Positions 25,141-34,107 of a stretch of DNA of 64,000 nt are shown here, piece after piece (position 1 is the first letter of the stretch; each line of letters opens with the position of its first letter). The stretch spans positions 1 to 64,000 of the forward strand of contig NZ_JOIZ01000010.1 in assembly GCF_000721605.1 (NCBI RefSeq), read 5' to 3'. The notes under the pieces were generated by a model that saw only the letters and a list, made by a program, of their open reading frames with translations, made no database searches and had not been told where the DNA came from. A program made the position numbers and the translations under genes. The DNA comes from Streptomyces sp. NRRL S-37 (GTDB taxonomy: Bacteria; Actinomycetota; Actinomycetes; Streptomycetales; Streptomycetaceae).

Positions 25141-28100
25141 ATGAACGACGCACGCAGATCGGACCCGGTCTACAACTACGTTGGCGGAGACGTCCACGGG
25201 ATCAACATCCAGGGCTCCACGCTCGAGAACCTGACTCTGCAGCACTTCACCATCGTGCGCAGGGAGACGCCGCCACCACCGACCCAGCTGCCCCCCGCTC
25301 CCGACCACTTCATCGGCCGTGAAGCGGAACTGTCGAGACTGAAGGACCTCGCCGCGGAGGCAGCCGACCGTCCGGTGGTTGTAACGGTCGAAGGGGCGGC
25401 AGGGGTGGGCAAGACCGGCCTGTCGCTGCACGCGGCGCACGAGCTGGCCCGGCACTTCCCCGGCGGGCAGCTCTACGCTGACCTGCGCAGCTACGCCGTC
25501 GGTGGCCGGGCAGGCGCGGTGGGCGTGTCGCCGGGCAAGGTGCTGGGTGACTTCCTGAAGGCGCTGGACGTGGCCGAGGAGGACATGCCGGTCGAACTTG
25601 ATTCGCGGGCCGCCACATTCCGAAGTCACATGGCGGGGCGGAAAATCGTGATCGTCCTCGACAACGCGGCTGATCCCGCCCTCGTCCGCCCCCTCCTTCC
25701 CGGCCAGCCCGGTTGTCTGATGCTGGTCACGAGCCGAAGCAACCTCAGCGGGCTCGACCCCACCGAGCGCATCCATCTCCGCACGCTCTCCGCCGTGGAG
25801 GCTGAAGATCTGCTGGCCTCACTGATTGGTAGTGAACGGGCGGCAGTAGAGCGGTCGCTGATCGGCGAGCTTGGACGACTTTGCGGACATCTGCCTCTCG
25901 CGCTGCGCATTGCCGCAGCCCGTCTGCGGTCGCGTCCGTCGTGGCCGGTCGGACGCATGGTCGACGCGATGGCTCAGGAGCGACACCGGTTGGCGGAGTT
26001 GAAGGTGGCGGACGTCGAGATTCGGGCCGCCTTCGCGCTGTCGTACCAGATGCTACCGGATGCCCAGGCGCGGATCTTCCGGCTCACGAGCCTGCATCCC
26101 GGGCCGGACCTTACGCCGGCCCTTGCCGCGGCGGCCGTGGGGTGTGCACTGAAGGAGGCCGAAGAGGTGCTGGAAGCGCTCCTCGACGCCAACCTGTTGG
26201 AACAGGAGGAAGTCGATCGCTATCGCTTCCACGATCTGCTTCGTCTCTTCGCGCGAGAGGAGGCGGGAGCCGTGCATGGAAGAGGAGAGATCAACGAGGT
26301 TCAAGAACGGCTGGCCGACTACTTCATCATCGAAGGAAACGTGCACGGCACCGTTCTGAGTACCTATCAGCGGTCGCCGGAAGCCACTTCGAACCGTCCC
26401 GCCGCACTCCGCTGGTTCGATGCAGAGTTTCCCAACTACCGTGCGGTGCTCGACATGGTGGCCGACAAGAACTGGCACGAGCGAACGCTCGACCTGATTG
26501 CGCCGCTCACCGAGTTCCTCGAGCTGCGGGGGTGGCTCGATCATGACGAGGCGGTGGCCGGGCTCCGGCTCGCCGTAGCCCAGCAGATCGACGACCGGAC
26601 AGGGAAGATGTATGCCCTGAGTTCGGTGGCCTACGTCCTGCAGAAGCGGGGTCAGCTCGACCGTGCTCGAGAGATGTACGAGGAGGCGCTGAACGTGGCG
26701 GTGGGCTTGGAAGACCCATCCCATGAAGCTGGCGTTCTAAACAATCTGGGGACATTCCATATGGACAGCGGAGAGTTCGAGCAGGCGGCCCGCACCTTCG
26801 AGCGGGCCGCTGAGATCTCCGTACGGGGGCGCGACTACGCCTTGCAGTTGAAGGTGTTGCACAACTCGGCATCGGCGTGCGCCTTCCAGGAGAAGTGGGA
26901 TGAGGCGATCGCCGCCTACGAGCTGGCGGAGATCCTTGCCGATTGGTTCGATCCCACTGAGTTGCCCGACATCTGGCAGTCCATGGCCAAGGTGGCACTG
27001 GAACGGGGAGGCGATCCCGAAGATGCGCTGCCCTACGCCCAGCGGGCGTTGGACATGCGGAGCGAACTCGACGATCGTCCCGGTCAGGTGGACTCACTCC
27101 TCGACATCGGCCGGATCCACCTTGCCCGCGAGGACGCGGACGCGGTACAGGACTGCGCCCGCCGCGCGATGGACGTCGCCCGGTCGAACGACGATCGACG
27201 GGCCGAAGCTCTCGGGCTCGAACTCCTCGCTGCGGGGGCGGAGCTACGGGGTGACAGGGGAGAAGCACGTACGGCTTTTCGTAGCGAGCTGGAGATCTTC
27301 CTGGAGGCCGGCGAGGTGGCCGGATCGGTCCGCAGTTCGCAGAACCTCGTCATGCTCCTGCTGCAGGACGAGCTGCTGGACGACGCGGTCGAGGTCATGA
27401 CGCAGGTGACGGATTTCCTCGAACTGACCGGTGACCTCGCTGCATGTGCCGGGGCTGCGATGACATTCGCCGCACGCCTGAACGGATCGGGCGGCCGGGA
27501 GGGAGCCGTAGAGTGGTACGGCCGGGCGGCGGACGCGTATCGAAGCTGCGGTGACCTGGCAGGGGAACGGGATGCCTGCTACTTCACGGGCCAGCTTCTT
27601 CAGGCGCTGCAGCGGCCGGAGGAGGCCGTTCCCTGGTACGAGCGCGCGGTCGACGGGACCGAGGAGGCTGGTAGTGCCGTGGAGCCGTACATGGTGCTCG
27701 CCAATCTGGGCGCTGCCTACAAGAATTGCGGGCGATCCGCCGAAGCGGTTGACGCCTATCGCCGGTCCATCGAACTCGGCACGATGGGCGACGGGATGGA
27801 CCGCAAGGGCGAAGTGCTGTCGGGGCTCGGCGCAGCCCACATCGTCTGTGGTGAGTTCGATCGGGCCGGTGAGGTGCTCGCCGATGCCGTCAGCTGGTAC
27901 GAGGAAACAGGTGAAGAGGAAGGGCTCGCCCGCGGCCTGACCGACCTGACCCAGGCTCTCGTGCGTGGCGGCAGACTCAAGGAAGCGGGCGAGGTTTTCA
28001 CGCGAGCGCGAGAACTCTGGGTCCGGCTGGAGAAGTGGCACGAGCTCGCGGAAGTCCACCAGATGGCGGGCGTGTGGAGTATGAGCAGTGGATACGCCGA

Positions 28101-28326
28101 CGACGCTGCGCGGTTCCTAGACCAGGCCCTGGCCCTGTACCAGCAGCTGGACGACGCGCACGAGCAGGCCAGGACGCATGAGATGCTAGGGCTCGCCTAC
28201 CGGATCATGAAGAAGGACCGCAAGAGCAGAAGGCATTATCGCCGCGGCATCAGCATCTTCCAGAACCTGGGGAACGCCAGCCAGGCACAGCGGCTTCAGC
28301 GAGAGCTGGCCGAGGTCGAGTCATAG
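25141..28326 (+). CDS. NB-ARC/TPR (NLR/STAND-type) protein
   Basis: A 1061-residue signal-transducing ATPase. Residues 14-25 hold VGGDVHGINIQG, related to the C-terminal motif of the upstream membrane protein. The NB-ARC region follows: HFIGREAELSRL at 57-68, Walker A GAAGVGKT 85-92, Walker B KIVIVLDNA about 168-176, LVTSRSNLSGL about 195-205, GHLPLALRI near 248, and a winged-helix part with RYRFHDLLRLFAREE near 360. The remaining 550 residues are TPR-like helical repeats (for example ALPYAQRALDMR, AVDAYRRSIELG). In such proteins the repeats sense a trigger, the NB-ARC oligomerises and the N-terminal module recruits an effector. It lacks the SARP DNA-binding domain of AfsR-type regulators, which argues for conflict signalling rather than transcription control. 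Confidence 0.85.
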   Translation: MNDARRSDPVYNYVGGDVHGINIQGSTLENLTLQHFTIVRRETPPPPTQLPPAPDHFIGREAELSRLKDLAAEAADRPVVVTVEGAAGVGKTGLSLHAAHELARHFPGGQLYADLRSYAVGGRAGAVGVSPGKVLGDFLKALDVAEEDMPVELDSRAATFRSHMAGRKIVIVLDNAADPALVRPLLPGQPGCLMLVTSRSNLSGLDPTERIHLRTLSAVEAEDLLASLIGSERAAVERSLIGELGRLCGHLPLALRIAAARLRSRPSWPVGRMVDAMAQERHRLAELKVADVEIRAAFALSYQMLPDAQARIFRLTSLHPGPDLTPALAAAAVGCALKEAEEVLEALLDANLLEQEEVDRYRFHDLLRLFAREEAGAVHGRGEINEVQERLADYFIIEGNVHGTVLSTYQRSPEATSNRPAALRWFDAEFPNYRAVLDMVADKNWHERTLDLIAPLTEFLELRGWLDHDEAVAGLRLAVAQQIDDRTGKMYALSSVAYVLQKRGQLDRAREMYEEALNVAVGLEDPSHEAGVLNNLGTFHMDSGEFEQAARTFERAAEISVRGRDYALQLKVLHNSASACAFQEKWDEAIAAYELAEILADWFDPTELPDIWQSMAKVALERGGDPEDALPYAQRALDMRSELDDRPGQVDSLLDIGRIHLAREDADAVQDCARRAMDVARSNDDRRAEALGLELLAAGAELRGDRGEARTAFRSELEIFLEAGEVAGSVRSSQNLVMLLLQDELLDDAVEVMTQVTDFLELTGDLAACAGAAMTFAARLNGSGGREGAVEWYGRAADAYRSCGDLAGERDACYFTGQLLQALQRPEEAVPWYERAVDGTEEAGSAVEPYMVLANLGAAYKNCGRSAEAVDAYRRSIELGTMGDGMDRKGEVLSGLGAAHIVCGEFDRAGEVLADAVSWYEETGEEEGLARGLTDLTQALVRGGRLKEAGEVFTRARELWVRLEKWHELAEVHQMAGVWSMSSGYADDAARFLDQALALYQQLDDAHEQARTHEMLGLAYRIMKKDRKSRRHYRRGISIFQNLGNASQAQRLQRELAEVES

Positions 28327-30261
28327 CTCCCGGATGACGATCCCCGGCAGACGCGGGTCGTCCCCTGATGCGTCGTCCCTGCGGTGGCGTAGTGCGAGTC
28401 CCAGCTTCACCAGGTGCACGACGCGGTAGGGGCTGCCCGCTGGCAAGGCTGTCACCGCCTCGTCCAGCAGTGTCAGGGCCGCCTGCTCCGCCCTCTCCGC
28501 CCCGCCGTGCTCAGCGAGTTGGGCGGCCGACAAGGCGAGGTTGTTTACGACGGCGGGGAAGAGGTCCCGCTGGTGGACCGCGGCCCAGGTCGCGACCTCG
28601 ACCAGGATTCGGACCGCTTCGGCGATCGGCCCTCCCTCACGTTCGACCGCGCCTTGCATCGACAACGCGGTGGCCAGGCTGACCCGCGTGGTTGCGAAGC
28701 ACTCCGGCTTCTGGGCCTGCTCGACGAGGTTGCGGAACAACCGGACGGTGAGGTCGAGCAGGTCCGGCGCGCGGGTGCGGCGGAACGCATCCAGCAGATG
28801 GGCACCCAGCCGCCCCCACTCGTCGTCCAATGGGAAGTCGTCCTCGCGGGCGATCACACCACGGATGAGGCCGAGGACCTCTTCCAAGGCTTCCGGTGAG
28901 ATTGCCCGAGCGCTGCCGCCGCCCTGGTCTGCCGCTTGACCGAACTGGAGCCATGCGGCGCAGAGCCGGGCCTCGAGAGCCGCGTGGCGTCGGTAGCTCC
29001 CGTCAACCGATGCCCCAAGTCGCAGCGCAGCCCCGGCGCGCCTGAGGGCCTCTGCATCGTCCGTGGCGGCGCCCAGACGGTGGAGTGAGTGGGCCAGGAT
29101 GCTCTGACAGAATCCGCGGTCGTCCTCGGGTCGTAAAGACGTCACCGCGCGTTCGGCGAAGCCAACCGCTTCCGAAAGGAGCGGCTCGTCCCCAGCAAGG
29201 GTGCTCAGGACGACGAGTGCGGCAGCGACGTTGGCCAGGCACAGCGCCAGACCCGAGAGGTTTTCCATGCACGCTTCGACGGCGGCTCGGGCCGTGTCGA
29301 CGGCTTCCTGTGCCATGGCCCGATCCCCCCTGTTCTCGGCGAGTACGCGGAGGGCATAGCTGAGGTTGTTGAGGCACTCGATACGGCCCTGTAGCGTCAC
29401 CGAGTCGAAGGACAGCGCGGCCCGGAAAGCTTCCGCGGCGAGCGGCAACCCGGCAGGGTCCGCCGTGCGTTCGTACGTGGAGAGACGCCTAGTGCCGATG
29501 CCACGCAGGAACTTGGGGATCTCGACGGTGTGCTGCGGGTCCAGGGGCTCGCAGAGGGCGACCGCCTTGTCGAGGGCCTTCGTTTCGCCCGATTCCTCGC
29601 CGTAGCCCAGATAGCTCCGGACGAGGTAGAGGATGCGCTCGATACGGTGGGGATCATCGTCTGGTGTGTGGTCCACGGCTACCTGGTGGAGATGGATCGA
29701 GCAGCGCAGGGCGAAGGGGCGCCGTGTGACCGTAAAGCACTCTTGCCAGGCGATAGAGTACAGGGCATACCACTTGGCCGACTGTGGGTGGTCAACGCCG
29801 GCCTCGGTGGTCAGGTTGCCCCACTGGATCAGACTGAGCGTCAGCATCGCCGGGTCCTCGCCGCCCGCGGAGAGGCGGAGCAGCATCGTGCCAAGCTCCG
29901 CCTGTCCCTCGGGCGAGGCGTACCGTGCGTTGTCGCCTCCGAGAACCCGCTCGCGGATCTCGGGATCCAGGAAGTCGGATGCCATCCGGTGGATGTGTCC
30001 CAGCAGGACGAGAGCGACCAGCATGTCCCTGCCGTCCCCCGTGAGCTGGTGGCGGGCCCAGTGCACGGAGCCGATCAGCAAGGCGAGTGCCGTGTCCGAG
30101 GCGGCCTCCGGGTCCTCGTCGGAACGTGCGGTGCGCTCCAGGAGGTCGTACAGCAACCGATCGCTCAGAGCCCGGACGTCCGGTCCGAGAACGGCCGCGT
30201 GGTCTCCTTCGCTGACGCAGCGGTCGTAACGACGCTCCAACGCGGCGCGTGCTTCGGTCAC
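28321..30261 (-). CDS. TPR-like helical repeat protein
   Basis: A 646-residue, wholly helical protein with degenerate TPR-like repeats (ALDKAVALCEPLDPQHTVEI, AAEAFRAALSF, LNNLSYALRVLAENRGD, EAVGFAERAVTSLRPED, LLDLTVRLFRNLVEQA, TLLDEAVTALPAG). It resembles the TPR part of actinobacterial CHAT-domain proteins but has no CHAT or other catalytic domain. It converges on the NLR gene with the stop codons overlapping by 6 bases, inside the same inverted boundaries, so it is probably part of the same cargo: a sensor, regulator or second defence component. Confidence 0.65.
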   Translation of the reverse strand: MTEARAALERRYDRCVSEGDHAAVLGPDVRALSDRLLYDLLERTARSDEDPEAASDTALALLIGSVHWARHQLTGDGRDMLVALVLLGHIHRMASDFLDPEIRERVLGGDNARYASPEGQAELGTMLLRLSAGGEDPAMLTLSLIQWGNLTTEAGVDHPQSAKWYALYSIAWQECFTVTRRPFALRCSIHLHQVAVDHTPDDDPHRIERILYLVRSYLGYGEESGETKALDKAVALCEPLDPQHTVEIPKFLRGIGTRRLSTYERTADPAGLPLAAEAFRAALSFDSVTLQGRIECLNNLSYALRVLAENRGDRAMAQEAVDTARAAVEACMENLSGLALCLANVAAALVVLSTLAGDEPLLSEAVGFAERAVTSLRPEDDRGFCQSILAHSLHRLGAATDDAEALRRAGAALRLGASVDGSYRRHAALEARLCAAWLQFGQAADQGGGSARAISPEALEEVLGLIRGVIAREDDFPLDDEWGRLGAHLLDAFRRTRAPDLLDLTVRLFRNLVEQAQKPECFATTRVSLATALSMQGAVEREGGPIAEAVRILVEVATWAAVHQRDLFPAVVNNLALSAAQLAEHGGAERAEQAALTLLDEAVTALPAGSPYRVVHLVKLGLALRHRRDDASGDDPRLPGIVIREL

Positions 30262-30354
30262 CGTGCCCCCTCCGGCCCGATGTGATTGCCTCCGTGTAAT
30301 GGCACGACGAAGGTCCCGGTGAAGCTTTCTCGGATGCAGCCTAGTAGTGCTTCA

Positions 30355-30660
30355 TTAGGTTCGGGGTCTCTGCGTCGGCGCCCCCTGCCCCTCGGTGAGT
30401 GGCCATGCGATTCGGGCCCGCTGATGATCCCGCTCCAGCCACGACTCGAAGCCGATGTGCTGCCCGGTCGTCGCCGACCAGTACCAGCCCGGGAAATGGC
30501 GCGAACCCTGCGACCACCGAAACGGCCGTACCGGAACCACGTCCTCGAACTTCGCCGTCGCGCAGTCCAGCAGGGGGCGCCGCCGACGCGTGCCTGTGGC
30601 GTCCACGCACGACACCTTGACGTACGGCACGGCCTCGTTCGTCCTAGCCGGTACGGCCAT
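30355..30660 (-). pseudogene. TnsA-like endonuclease gene, truncated
   Basis: VPYVKVSCVDATGTRRRRPL, KFEDVVPVRPFRW and HFPGWYWSATTGQHIGFESW followed by LERDH match the N-terminal part of TnsA-like endonucleases. After LERDH the sequence no longer fits, and the frame ends within 30 codons, so the catalytic core is missing. It is an inverted, better-preserved relative of the fragment at 24447, and both point into the NLR module. Confidence 0.6.
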
Positions 30661-30686
30661 ACAACACCCCCAGCGTGCTCACCCGC

Positions 30687-30763
30687 ACGACTAGGTTCAC
30701 TGTCACAGAAGCCGAAACGGCTGGGTTCGCTGTCAAACGACTCGATTGGATGACAAAGGACAA
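30687..30763 (-). repeat. Right array of TnsB-like binding sites (inverted copy)
   Basis: On the minus strand the three sites lie at 30757-30737, 30737-30716 and 30707-30687, with the same order and spacing as the left array. Sequence through this block matches the left copy at most positions. With the left array it encloses 24314-30763. No convincing target-site duplication was found outside the arrays. Confidence 0.6.
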
Positions 30764-30977
30764 CAGTTCGCCGGGGGCAGACAGGAAAGAACGCGGAAAG
30801 ACTGGCCAACGGCCGCGAGGGCATGTCAACGTAGACGACCTTGCAGGAAACCCCAGGTCAGAGAGGTGGTCGCCTATGGCCTCAACCCCTGCGGTCCCCG
30901 GTTTCTCCACCACCATTGAAGCCCTGCGACTGCGTGAGTGGCAGCTCGGTCCGGGCCAGCCCACGCTGGTCCTAGAC

Positions 30978-32457
30978 CCAATACCGGTGACTTTGGTGGG
31001 TTCTGGTCGTTGGGTGGGTTGTGCCAAGACCGGGTCAGGTGAAGTCGTCGGGGGTTGATCGGTTCTCGGATCGGATCGCGTTGGGGGTGCTGACGCGGGC
31101 GTTTCCGCCGGAACTGGTCGACGAGGTGGTCGCCGAGTGCGGCAGGGTCGAACAGCGGACACGGCTGCTGCCGGCACGGGTGGTGGTCTACTTCGTCCTG
31201 GCGATGTGTCTGTTTTTCGGGCAGGGCTATGAAGAAGTGGCCCGGCTTCTGGTCCAGGGGCTGGAGCGCGAAGGCCGGTGGGTGAAGACCTGGCGGGTGC
31301 CCACGACGGCGGCGATCGGCCGGGCCCGTCTGCGGCTTGGGCCGGAGCCGTTGCGGGCCCTGTTCACGCGGGTGTGCCGGCCGGTGGCGGTCGCGCGAAC
31401 GCAGGGTGCCTGGTACCGGCGGTGGCGGCTGGTCGCGGTGGACGGCACGGTTTTCGACGTTCCGGACACCGCGGCGAATGCCCAGTTCTTCGGGCGTCCC
31501 GGTACCAGTCGCGGGCAGGGCCGCAGTGCGTATCCGCAGGTGAGGGTGGCGGCCCTGGCCGAGTGCGGCACTCATGCCGTGTTCGCGGCCGAGGTCGGAC
31601 CGCTCAAGGTCCACGAGAGCGTCCTGGCCCAGCGGCTGTTCCCCGTGCTGACGAAGGGCATGCTGGTGCTCGCCGACCGGGGCTTTTGCGGTCTCGACCT
31701 GTGGCGTGCTGCGAAGGCGGGCGGCGCGGACCTGCTGTGGAGGGTCCGCAGCGTCGTGGTGCTGCCGGTCCTCGAAGCCCTCCCCGACGGGTCCTACCTG
31801 TCGGAGATCGTTGCCAAGCGGGACCACTATCGGCGCGCGGACCCCGAGCGGGTGCGGGTGATCGAGTACACCCTCGGCCCACGCGGTGGTGACGGCACCG
31901 TCTACCGGCTGATCACCACCCTCCTCGACCCCGCCCAGGCACCGGCCGAGGAGCTTGCCGCCCTCTATGCCCAGCGGTGGGAGATCGAGAACACCCTGGA
32001 CGAGATCAAGAACCACCAGGGCGTCCCGGGGATGGTGCTGCGTTCCCGGTACCCACGCGGCGTCGAACAGGAGATCTTCGCGTTCCTGCTGGTCCATCAC
32101 GCGCTGCGCGACCTGATGCACCAGGCCGCTCTCCAGGCCGGGCACGATCCCGACCGGATCTCCTTCACCCGCACCCTTCGCGTCGTCCGCCGCCACGTGA
32201 CCGGGCAGGCGGCGCTTTCCCCCCTCACGACTGGCCCGGTCCACCGCCCAGAGCCTGCGTGAGATCACCGAACGGCTGCTGCCCGCACGGCGGTTACGCT
32301 CCAACCCCCGCGTGATCAAACGCAAAATGTCCAACTGAGCCCTCAAACGAGCCGAGCACCACGGCCCACCCCGGCCAGACACCCCGACGGTCCGGCTGGT
32401 CGAGCCAACCAGAGCCACTTCAACCAGCCGGAAAACAACCTAAATCACCGGTATTGG
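30978..32457 (+). mobile_element. IS4-family insertion sequence, 1480 bp, with 8-bp target duplication
   Basis: The ends are inverted repeats beginning CCAATACCGGTGA (30978) and its complement ending at 32457, continuing with partial matches over about 28 bases. The direct repeats TCCTAGAC lie at 30970-30977 and 32458-32465. One transposase gene fills the element. Confidence 0.85.
31021..32262 (+). CDS. IS4-family transposase, 3' end frameshifted
   Basis: A 413-residue DDE transposase. Acidic triad marks: LVAVDGTVFD (first D), VLADRGFCGLD (second D), and RWEIENTLDEIKNHQGVPG carrying the E of the YREK-like signature. A run of six C (32219-32224) shifts the frame. With five C the protein would continue SRLARSTAQSLREITERLLP, then ...NPRVIKRKMSN, ending at 32338, the usual basic C-terminus of the family. 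The catalytic core is intact, so the copy may keep some activity or be a fresh loss. GTG start. Confidence 0.8.
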   Translation: MPRPGQVKSSGVDRFSDRIALGVLTRAFPPELVDEVVAECGRVEQRTRLLPARVVVYFVLAMCLFFGQGYEEVARLLVQGLEREGRWVKTWRVPTTAAIGRARLRLGPEPLRALFTRVCRPVAVARTQGAWYRRWRLVAVDGTVFDVPDTAANAQFFGRPGTSRGQGRSAYPQVRVAALAECGTHAVFAAEVGPLKVHESVLAQRLFPVLTKGMLVLADRGFCGLDLWRAAKAGGADLLWRVRSVVVLPVLEALPDGSYLSEIVAKRDHYRRADPERVRVIEYTLGPRGGDGTVYRLITTLLDPAQAPAEELAALYAQRWEIENTLDEIKNHQGVPGMVLRSRYPRGVEQEIFAFLLVHHALRDLMHQAALQAGHDPDRISFTRTLRVVRRHVTGQAALSPLTTGPVHRPEPA

Positions 32458-32818
32458 TCCTAGACCAGTTCTCTGCGGAGGACTTCCACTTGATCGTCGA
32501 CGATCGTGCGGACGTGCATGTCAGCTCGAAGGATGGCAGGTTCTACCTCGGCTGGTTCCCGCTCGGGCGCCCCGGTACGGATGGCGAGGGATGGAAGATC
32601 GCCGTCACCGGCACTGCCAAGGTCCGCGGCTATCACTTGTCATTCGACACCGAAACGCCGGCCGACGTCGTGGCCGCCGCAGTAGCGTGCGTGCTGGATA
32701 CCTCACGCCGCCTCTGACACGCGGACACCGACAGGGAGTGCCCGCCCTCCGATCGGCCGACTACCGACCGCCGACCTATTCCACCGCTCCCCCTCTCCCT
32801 CACCCCAGGAGGCTGCTC

Positions 32819-33109
32819 GTGACGTCCTCGGAGATGACCGTCGGTGATCTCATCGACTTGCTGTCCGGCTGCGACCGGAGTGCTCCGGTCCGCCAGGCCA
32901 TGAACCCGTTCTTCCCGATGGCTCACCGTTTGGCGCAGGTCGTGCAGTCTGTGGATGAAACCGGTCGAACCGTCGTCTACCTCGCCGAGGGACCGGACGA
33001 GGACGCACAGCTCGGCCACCTGCCGCCCGAGGTCGCCATCGCCTTGACGTGGCAGGGCCCCGTCCAAGCACCCCCCCGCCGGCCCCGCCGCCGTGCCGGC
33101 GGCAACTAG
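32819..33109 (+). CDS. Small hypothetical protein
   Basis: A 96-residue protein starting at GTG, 6 bases after AGGAGG. TVGDLIDLLSGCDRSAPVRQ, FPMAHRLAQVVQSVDETGRT and VVYLAEGPDEDAQLGHLPPE form a compact domain with a basic Pro/Arg tail. The VGDLIDLLSxCDxxxPVR pattern is common in small proteins on Streptomyces plasmids. Function unknown. It precedes a DUF317 gene by 15 bases. Confidence 0.6.
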   Translation: MTSSEMTVGDLIDLLSGCDRSAPVRQAMNPFFPMAHRLAQVVQSVDETGRTVVYLAEGPDEDAQLGHLPPEVAIALTWQGPVQAPPRRPRRRAGGN

Positions 33110-33124
33110 ACCCGCACCGAGCCT

Positions 33125-33943
33125 TTGGAGGCGCCCCTGTACCCCAACCTTCCGTTCGACCCGTCCACTCCGGGTGGCGGCCAGCCCGCGTTCTGGGTCG
33201 GTCCCCGCCATCTGGCCGGTGATGATGGGCGCCTCTACGACGCCGTCGCTGGCACGCTTTCCGGCCTGGGCTGGACAAGCCTGACGATCGTCCGTGGACG
33301 GCACGAGCCGGACGAGGAACCGGAGGACCGCCAGGTCCTGCGCAGTACCGTCTTGCACATCAGCCCCGACGCCCTTCGCTGGGCGCAGTGGAGTCTTGCG
33401 GACGAGCCGTTCCATTTGGGTGGCCTGCCGATCACCTGGCAGATCTCGGCCCGTGCGAATACGAGCAGTCCGCTCGCGTCGTGGTCGTCCTACTTCACCA
33501 CCGACGTCCCCGGCGAGGCTGTGACCGATTTCCTCGTCGCGCTCGACGCCCGCGAGGAGCCCGCCATGCCGCTCGCCGGCCCCGAGCTGGTTCTTGACGC
33601 CGTCACCGCACACGGCTGGCTCCGCGACATCGATCAACCCCACGCGGCAGCGACGGACCCGACGTTCACCTCGCACATCAGCCTCGGGGAGGTGCCGCCT
33701 CTCATCCAGGATGCCGACCCGCGCGTCCTTGCGACTGCGGCCGATGAGGCGGGGCCTGTCGGATGGCAGGCATGGGCGGAGCCTTCGCTCGATGCCTCCT
33801 GCCTGTGGGCGGCCTCCTTCGGTTGCAGCGTGCCGCACGACCTCGTGGCGGCTTTCGCGGCTTCCCTCAGTTCGACGGCACCGGTTCTGCGGCGGGTGCT
33901 GCCCGTGGCCACACGGGAGCGACTGCTGCAGGCACCGGCGTAG
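33125..33943 (+). CDS. DUF317 protein (two repeats)
   Basis: About 272 residues: WVGPRHLAGDDGRLYDAVAG to GEAVTDFLVALDA, then ELVLDAVTAHGWLRDIDQPH to PHDLVAAFAASLSSTAPVLR. Same layout as the proteins at 19909 and 21339. The start is uncertain: TTG at 33125 contains the apparent ribosome site GGAGG, and a CTG at 33137, 6 bases after it, would fit better by spacing. A hairpin at 33973 follows. Confidence 0.62.
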   Translation: MEAPLYPNLPFDPSTPGGGQPAFWVGPRHLAGDDGRLYDAVAGTLSGLGWTSLTIVRGRHEPDEEPEDRQVLRSTVLHISPDALRWAQWSLADEPFHLGGLPITWQISARANTSSPLASWSSYFTTDVPGEAVTDFLVALDAREEPAMPLAGPELVLDAVTAHGWLRDIDQPHAAATDPTFTSHISLGEVPPLIQDADPRVLATAADEAGPVGWQAWAEPSLDASCLWAASFGCSVPHDLVAAFAASLSSTAPVLRRVLPVATRERLLQAPA

Positions 33944-33972
33944 CAATCGGCGGTGCCCCTCAACCCGTAGAC

Positions 33973-34006
33973 GAAGCCCGGTCCTCCCGAACGGAGGCCG
34001 GGCTTC
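33973..34006 (+). terminator. Hairpin terminator
   Basis: GAAGCCCGG (33973-33981) pairs with CCGGGCTTC (33998-34006), with CCTCC/GGAGG extending the stem around a short loop. It lies 30 bases after the DUF317 stop. Confidence 0.6.
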
Positions 34007-34107
34007 TGGCGTTGCTGTCCGTGGCTCGGGGAGCCATCGAGCCGGAGGAGGACAGCCGTAGCGACGGGTATGAGGCGCCGGGCCTGCCTGGCCACAGGCT
34101 GTGGAGT

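Larger units (their letters stand above)
30876..32717 (+). pseudogene. DUF317-like gene split by an IS4-family element
   Basis: The 5' part (30876-30977) encodes MASTPAVPGFSTTIEALRLR and 14 more residues to LVLD. The 3' part (32466-32717) encodes QFSAEDFHLIVDDRADVHVS through DTETPADVVAAAVACVLD to the stop. Removing the element and one copy of the 8-bp duplication restores one open frame of 117 residues with DUF317-like features. The ATG follows GAGAGG. The insertion is recent enough that neither part has decayed. Confidence 0.7.

Noticed and set aside
25141..28326. SARP/AfsR-type transcription activator
   Set aside because: NB-ARC and TPR parts fit, but there is no N-terminal winged-helix or bacterial transcriptional activation domain.
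24300..30780. Target-site duplication for the Tn7-like unit
   Set aside because: The bases outside TTGTCC (24314) and GGACAA (30758) do not repeat convincingly.
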